From Streptomyces sp. WAC05374 (GTDB taxonomy: Bacteria; Actinomycetota; Actinomycetes; Streptomycetales; Streptomycetaceae), in contig NZ_SMNQ01000011.1 in the NCBI RefSeq assembly GCF_004353505.1, positions 1 to 64,000 on the forward strand: DNA of 64,000 nucleotides. The letters are read 5' to 3'. Positions 60,467 through 64,000 of this stretch are shown piece by piece; the first letter of the stretch is position 1, and every line of letters starts with the position of its first letter. Both the position numbers and the translations under genes were made by a program. The notes under the pieces are model-generated. The model was not told where the DNA came from and did no database searches. It saw only the letters and a program-made list of their open reading frames with translations.

Positions 60467-60709
60467 TCAGACGCCGATCTTCTGCTTCACCTGGGCCAGC
60501 GAGGGGTTCGTCAGGGTCGTCCCGTCCGCGAAGAGCACGGTCGGGACGGTCTGGTTGCCCCCGTTGGCCTTCTCCACGAACGCGGCCGACTCCGGGTCCT
60601 GCTCGATGTTGACCTCGGTGTACGCGATGCCCTCCCGGTCCATCTGGCTCTTCAGCCGCCGGCAGTAGCCGCACCACGTCGTGCTGTACATCGTCAGGCT
60701 GCCCTGCAT
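60467..60709 (-). CDS. mrx1: Mycoredoxin (glutaredoxin-like)
   Basis: This 80-residue thioredoxin-fold protein has a CGYC active site (TTWCGYCRRLK), a TVPTVLFADG cis-Pro loop and NIEQDPESAAFV. Mycoredoxin reduces mycothiol mixed disulfides in actinobacteria, which lack glutathione. It is Rv3198A-like by order, next to nudC and uvrD2. A GAGGAGC site precedes ATG 60709. It is divergent from uvrD2, and the shared upstream region holds a perfect 16-bp palindrome. Confidence 0.93.
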   Translation of the reverse strand: MQGSLTMYSTTWCGYCRRLKSQMDREGIAYTEVNIEQDPESAAFVEKANGGNQTVPTVLFADGTTLTNPSLAQVKQKIGV

Positions 60710-60822
60710 CGTCTGCGCTCCTCGGGGTCGCTTCGGGGGTGGGTGCCGCGGTGGCACCAGAGGCAGAACGTACGGGTCCCCCTCACCATTCCCGGACGCG
60801 TTCCGCAGGACTGTGTGAGGTC

Positions 60823-60838
60823 GTCGTACTAGTACGAC
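60823..60838. promoter_or_regulatory. Perfect 16-bp palindrome, candidate operator
   Basis: GTCGTACTAGTACGAC lies in the 191-bp region between divergent mrx1 and uvrD2. It is a complete inverted repeat with no mismatch; it does not match the actinobacterial LexA box. The regulator is unknown. Confidence 0.55.
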
Positions 60839-60900
60839 CGCGGGCCCGGCCCTGTGGACAACCGTCCCGTCCGCACCGGGGGACCTGGCAGCATGGCAGG

Positions 60901-63120
60901 GTGACAGCAGCAACGCACTCCACTCTCTTCCCGCAGGCCCCGGGCCCGAGCCAGTTCCTGGCCGCGCCGCCGGACGCCGACGCGGTGCTCGACGGGCTGG
61001 ACCCCGAGCAGCGTGAAGTGGCGACCGCCCTGCACGGTCCGGTGTGCGTGCTCGCGGGCGCCGGCACGGGCAAGACGCGCGCGATCACCCACCGCATCGC
61101 GTACGGGGTCCGCGCGGGCATACTCCAGCCCAGCAGTGTGCTGGCCGTCACGTTCACCAACCGCGCCGCCGGCGAGATGCGCGGCCGGCTGCGGCAGCTC
61201 GGCGCGGGCGGTGTGCAGGCGCGGACGTTCCACTCGGCCGCCCTCCGCCAGCTCCAGTACTTCTGGCCGAAAGCCGTCGGTGGGGAAATGCCCCGGCTGC
61301 TGGAGCGCAAGGTGCAGCTCGTCGCCGAGGCGGCCGCCCGCTGCCGTGTCCGGCTCGACCGCAACGAGCTCCGCGACGTCACGGGGGAGATCGAGTGGGC
61401 CAAGGTCACCCAGACCGTCCCCGCCGACTACCCGGCCGCCGTCGCCAAGGCCGACCGGGAGGCCCCGCGCGACACCGCCGAGATTGGCCAGATCTACTCC
61501 CTGTACGAGCAGCTCAAGCGGGACCGCGCCACCATCGACTTCGAGGACGTGCTGCTGCTCACCGTCGGCATCCTCCAGGACCGGCACGACATCGCCGACC
61601 AGATCCGCCGCCAGTACCAGCACTTCGTGGTGGACGAGTACCAGGACGTCTCCCCGCTCCAGCAGCGCCTCCTGGACCTCTGGCTCGGCGACCGCGACAG
61701 CCTGTGCGTCGTGGGCGACGCCAGCCAGACGATCTACTCCTTCACCGGCGCCACCCCCGACCACCTGCTGAACTTCCGCACCCGGCACCCCAACGCCACC
61801 ATCGTGAAGCTGGTCCGCGACTACCGCTCGACACCCCAGGTCGTCCACCTGGCCAACGGGCTGCTCGCCCAGGCCCGCGGCCGTGCCGCCGAGCACCGCC
61901 TGGAGCTCGTCTCCCAGCGGGACCCCGGCCCCGACCCGGTCTACACCGAGTACGCCGACGAGCCCAGCGAGGCGGAAGGCACCGCCCGCCGCATCCGCGA
62001 CCTGATCGCCGCGGGCGTCCCGGCCGGCGAGATCGCCGTGCTCTACCGGATCAACGCCCAGTCCGAGGTCTATGAGCAGGCCCTCGCCGACGCGGGCGTG
62101 CCCTACCAGCTTCGCGGCGCCGAGCGCTTCTTCGAGCGGGCCGAGGTACGCGAAGCGGGCGTCGCCCTGCGCGGCGCGGCCCGCGCGGGGGGCAACGACT
62201 CACTGCTGGACGACGCCGAGGACCTGCCCTCGCAGGTGCGGGCGGTGCTGTCCACCAAGGGCTGGACCACCGAGCCGCCCGCCGGGTCCGGCGCGGTCCG
62301 CGACCGCTGGGAGTCCCTCGCCGCGCTGGTCCGGCTCGCCGAGGACTTCGCCCGCGCCCGGCCCGGTGCCACCCTGAGCGACCTGGTCGCCGAGCTCGAC
62401 GAGCGGGCCGCCGCCCAGCACGCCCCGACCGTCCAGGGCGTCACCCTCGCCTCACTGCACTCGGCCAAGGGTCTGGAGTGGGACGCGGTGTTCCTGGTCG
62501 GCCTCACCGAGGGCATGATGCCGATCACCTACGCCAAGACCGATGAGCAGATCGAGGAGGAGCGCCGCCTGCTGTACGTGGGCGTCACCCGTGCCCGGCT
62601 CCACCTCTCCCTGTCCTGGGCGCTCGCCCGCTCCCCGGGCGGCCGTGCCTCGCGCCGGCCCACCCGGTTCCTGGCCGGGCTGCGCCCCGGCTCCGCCGCC
62701 CCCGGCGCCCGCACCGCGGGCCGCGGCGGTGCCGGTGGGGCCGAGCGGGGCGGAGGCACGGCGGGCGGTGCGCGGCGCGGGCGCCGCGGACCCGTGCGGT
62801 GCCGGGTGTGCGGCGCGACGCTCACCGACGCGGGCGACATCAAGCTGATGCGCTGCGAGGACTGCCCCTCCGACATGGACGAGGGCCTCTACGAGCGGCT
62901 GCGGGACTGGCGCTCGGACCAGGCCCGGCGCCTCGCCCAGCCCCCGTACTGCGTCTTCACCGACAAGACGCTGATGGCGATCGCCGAGGCCGTCCCCGGC
63001 ACGGACGGCGAGCTGGCTCGGATCTCCGGCGTGGGTGTACGGAAGCTCGAGCGCTTCGGCGCCGACGTCCTGGCCATTTGCGCAGGTCAGGAGCCTGACG
63101 AGGGGGACGGCGAGCACTGA
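60901..63120 (+). CDS. uvrD2: UvrD2-type DNA helicase with tetracysteine and HRDC domains
   Basis: This 739-residue SF1 helicase has Walker A AGAGTGKTRAI, TFTNRAAGEM, VVDEYQDVSPLQQ, VGDASQTIYSFTG, VRDYRSTPQVV, LHSAKGLEWDAVF and VGVTRARLHL. After a Gly/Ala/Arg linker come a tetracysteine motif (CRVCGATL, CEDCPS) and a C-terminal HRDC domain (about 655-730). The architecture is that of mycobacterial UvrD2, a 3'-5' helicase essential there, in which the tetracysteine domain links motor and HRDC. GTG 60901 is used. It is followed by the wblC leader. Confidence 0.95.
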   Translation: MTAATHSTLFPQAPGPSQFLAAPPDADAVLDGLDPEQREVATALHGPVCVLAGAGTGKTRAITHRIAYGVRAGILQPSSVLAVTFTNRAAGEMRGRLRQLGAGGVQARTFHSAALRQLQYFWPKAVGGEMPRLLERKVQLVAEAAARCRVRLDRNELRDVTGEIEWAKVTQTVPADYPAAVAKADREAPRDTAEIGQIYSLYEQLKRDRATIDFEDVLLLTVGILQDRHDIADQIRRQYQHFVVDEYQDVSPLQQRLLDLWLGDRDSLCVVGDASQTIYSFTGATPDHLLNFRTRHPNATIVKLVRDYRSTPQVVHLANGLLAQARGRAAEHRLELVSQRDPGPDPVYTEYADEPSEAEGTARRIRDLIAAGVPAGEIAVLYRINAQSEVYEQALADAGVPYQLRGAERFFERAEVREAGVALRGAARAGGNDSLLDDAEDLPSQVRAVLSTKGWTTEPPAGSGAVRDRWESLAALVRLAEDFARARPGATLSDLVAELDERAAAQHAPTVQGVTLASLHSAKGLEWDAVFLVGLTEGMMPITYAKTDEQIEEERRLLYVGVTRARLHLSLSWALARSPGGRASRRPTRFLAGLRPGSAAPGARTAGRGGAGGAERGGGTAGGARRGRRGPVRCRVCGATLTDAGDIKLMRCEDCPSDMDEGLYERLRDWRSDQARRLAQPPYCVFTDKTLMAIAEAVPGTDGELARISGVGVRKLERFGADVLAICAGQEPDEGDGEH

Positions 63121-63134
63121 TCCAAACTCGTCGC

Positions 63135-63173
63135 AAAAATAGTTTGCGCCCGCCCCGTCAAGCCCCATAGGTT
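63135..63173 (+). promoter_or_regulatory. WhiB7-type promoter of the wblC leader
   Basis: AAAAAT (63135-63140) ends three bases before the -35-like TTGCGC (63144-63149); a TAGGTT -10 follows at 63168-63173 with an 18-bp spacer. An AT-rich block 3 bp upstream of the -35 is the known mark of WhiB7-activated SigA-type promoters, so this is probably autoregulated. Confidence 0.65.
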
Positions 63174-63289
63174 CTTAACCACGGAAACAGCGGCTTCTCC
63201 GAAGCCCTGTCTTCGTGCTGTACTTATCCGAATACGCGCGGGACCGGTTCCGACCGATCCCCCCGAGACGCCGAGAGGAGGCGATTCCA

Positions 63290-63622
63290 GTGATCAGCAT
63301 CAACACCAGCTTCGTCAGCACCACCGCCAAAATGACCGATCGCTCGGTCGTCTCCGCCTGCTCGCTCGGCCTCTCCGGTTCGGCGTTCCCTGGCACCGGT
63401 CTGCCCGGCTTCGCGGCCGTGCGTCCCGCCATGCTCCTGGCCGCTCTTCCGGCCCGGGAGCGCAATGAGCGACCGACCAAGGCACTGGCAGCAGGAGTAG
63501 CAGCAGGCAAGGCCCAGGCCTATGCCTTTGCGGCGGCCAGTGCCGACATCACGAAGCAGACGCAGCAGCACCACACGATGTGGGCCTTCCGTGGGCTCGA
63601 ACCCTGGAGTGATCCAGCCTGA
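63290..63622 (+). CDS. 110-codon leader ORF upstream of wblC
   Basis: GTG 63290 has an excellent AGGAGG site (63277-63282) and opens 110 codons ending at TGA 63620-63622. The product starts MISINTSFVSTTAKMTDRSV and is Ala/Thr/Ser-rich, with an Arg/Lys patch (ARERNERPTKAL) and a late QTQQHHT run; it matches no family I know. It lies wholly inside the wblC leader and ends 24 nt before the terminator hairpin. It is therefore likely a regulatory uORF whose translation status sets wblC read-through; a functional protein is possible but unsupported. Confidence 0.65.
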   Translation: MISINTSFVSTTAKMTDRSVVSACSLGLSGSAFPGTGLPGFAAVRPAMLLAALPARERNERPTKALAAGVAAGKAQAYAFAAASADITKQTQQHHTMWAFRGLEPWSDPA

Positions 63623-63645
63623 TCCAGGATCAGGCCGGCGCCTTC

Positions 63646-63688
63646 AGGGCCGCGGAACCCCACCCGGGATCCGCGGCCCTTCTGTTTT
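63646..63688 (+). terminator. Intrinsic terminator in the wblC leader (attenuator)
   Basis: An 11-bp perfect stem AGGGCCGCGGA / TCCGCGGCCCT (63646-63656 / 63670-63680) with a 13-nt loop is followed by TCTGTTTT. It lies between the leader ORF stop and the wblC start, the arrangement expected for transcription attenuation. Confidence 0.8.
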
Positions 63689-63792
63689 GCCCGAACGGGC
63701 GGAACGGAGCGAAGGGGCCTCGGTACGCAGCACAACCCGGTACCAGCCCACCGGCCAACAGGCCGGACCGACCAGACGAGGAAAAAGACACC

Positions 63793-64000
63793 GTGCAACT
63801 CGAAGCGCACGCCCCGTCCGTACCGCCTTCCGAGACGATCCCCCCGCCCGGCCTCACGGAGGACCCCACCTTGACCCCCCTCACCGCGCTCACCGCGCTC
63901 GACGACGCCATCGAGAACCTCGGCGTACCCGTCCCGTGCCGCTCCTACGACCCGGAGGTCTTCTTCGCCGAGTCGCCGGCCGACGTGGAGTACGCCAAGT
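63793..64000 (+). CDS. wblC: WhiB-family regulator WblC/WhiB7 (partial, runs off the edge)
   Basis: The first 69 residues of a WhiB-type Fe-S protein are seen. After the acidic, Pro-rich N-terminus (MQLEAHAPSVPPSET) comes VPCRSYDPEVFFAESPADVE, with the first cluster cysteine C49; the other three cysteines and the AT-hook lie beyond the window. The sequence and its place after uvrD2 fit WblC, the Streptomyces WhiB7 orthologue that binds the SigA/HrdB factor and activates intrinsic antibiotic-resistance genes. GTG 63793 starts it. Expression should depend on the WhiB7-type promoter and the attenuator upstream. Confidence 0.93.
   Translation, partial: MQLEAHAPSVPPSETIPPPGLTEDPTLTPLTALTALDDAIENLGVPVPCRSYDPEVFFAESPADVEYAK

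Noticed and set aside
60823..60838. LexA (SOS) box upstream of uvrD2
   Set aside because: The palindrome lacks the CGAAC-N4-GTTCG form known for actinobacterial LexA; reported only as an unknown operator.
63290..63622. Calling the 110-codon ORF a normal protein gene
   Set aside because: It sits between the wblC promoter and the wblC attenuator and matches no family; a regulatory uORF explains it better.
1..64000. CRISPR arrays, tRNA or rRNA genes
   Set aside because: No regularly spaced identical repeats, no cloverleaf-like sequence and no rRNA segments were found on reading.

Overview
The window is a contiguous piece of actinobacterial chromosome, almost certainly Streptomyces or a close relative. 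GC content is very high, third codon positions are almost all G or C, GTG starts are frequent, many secreted proteins have lipoboxes, and the closest remembered homologues are Streptomyces housekeeping genes. The left edge holds the last 30 codons of an IS transposase, followed directly by a hairpin. No tRNA, rRNA, CRISPR array, prophage or biosynthetic gene cluster was recognised.

Left half (about 0.2-29 kb). A PepSY lipoprotein, a SirB1-like and GNAT gene pair, and the fdxA-dapC pair come first. Then comes a block whose order matches my memory of Mycobacterium tuberculosis Rv1202-Rv1239: dapE, a LOG-family protein, a FolP2-type DHPS homologue, a small DivIVA-like membrane protein, tag, a DUF3117 protein, an O-methyltransferase, the envelope-stress unit sigE / anti-sigma / htrA-like protease / tatB, then mrp, a DUF1003 protein, a soluble MgtE-N/CBS protein and corA. 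A candidate ECF-type promoter lies directly upstream of sigE. A SUFU-domain protein, an MFS exporter, a DUF6758 protein, a PHP phosphoesterase, a MarC protein and a NYN-domain protein follow.

Right half (about 29-64 kb). This follows a second conserved order, like M. tuberculosis Rv3211-Rv3197A: DEAD-box helicase, ferritin-like protein, DUF3107, TetR (FasR-like), alpha/beta hydrolase, DUF3152 metzincin, moeZ, ATL protein, AdnA/AdnB-type helicase-nucleases, nudC, mycoredoxin, uvrD2 and wblC/whiB7. It is a DNA-repair, redox and resistance-regulation neighbourhood. The wblC gene runs off the right edge. Upstream of it are a WhiB7-type promoter, a 110-codon leader ORF and an intrinsic terminator, the layout of an attenuation leader.

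Between DUF3152 and moeZ, which are neighbours in mycobacteria, sits a tightly packed four-gene cassette (37.6-42.7 kb): a PelF-like glycosyltransferase, a polytopic membrane protein, a sugar-nucleotide epimerase with a 17-codon coupled leader ORF, and a spherulin-4 (GH135-like) hydrolase. This parts list resembles Pel and fungal galactosaminogalactan systems and is the best candidate for an undescribed exopolysaccharide pathway. Between moeZ and the repair genes lie two tandem tripeptidyl-aminopeptidase-like lipoproteins and a 910-residue fusion of membrane segments, a degenerate kinase-like domain and a flippase-like domain.
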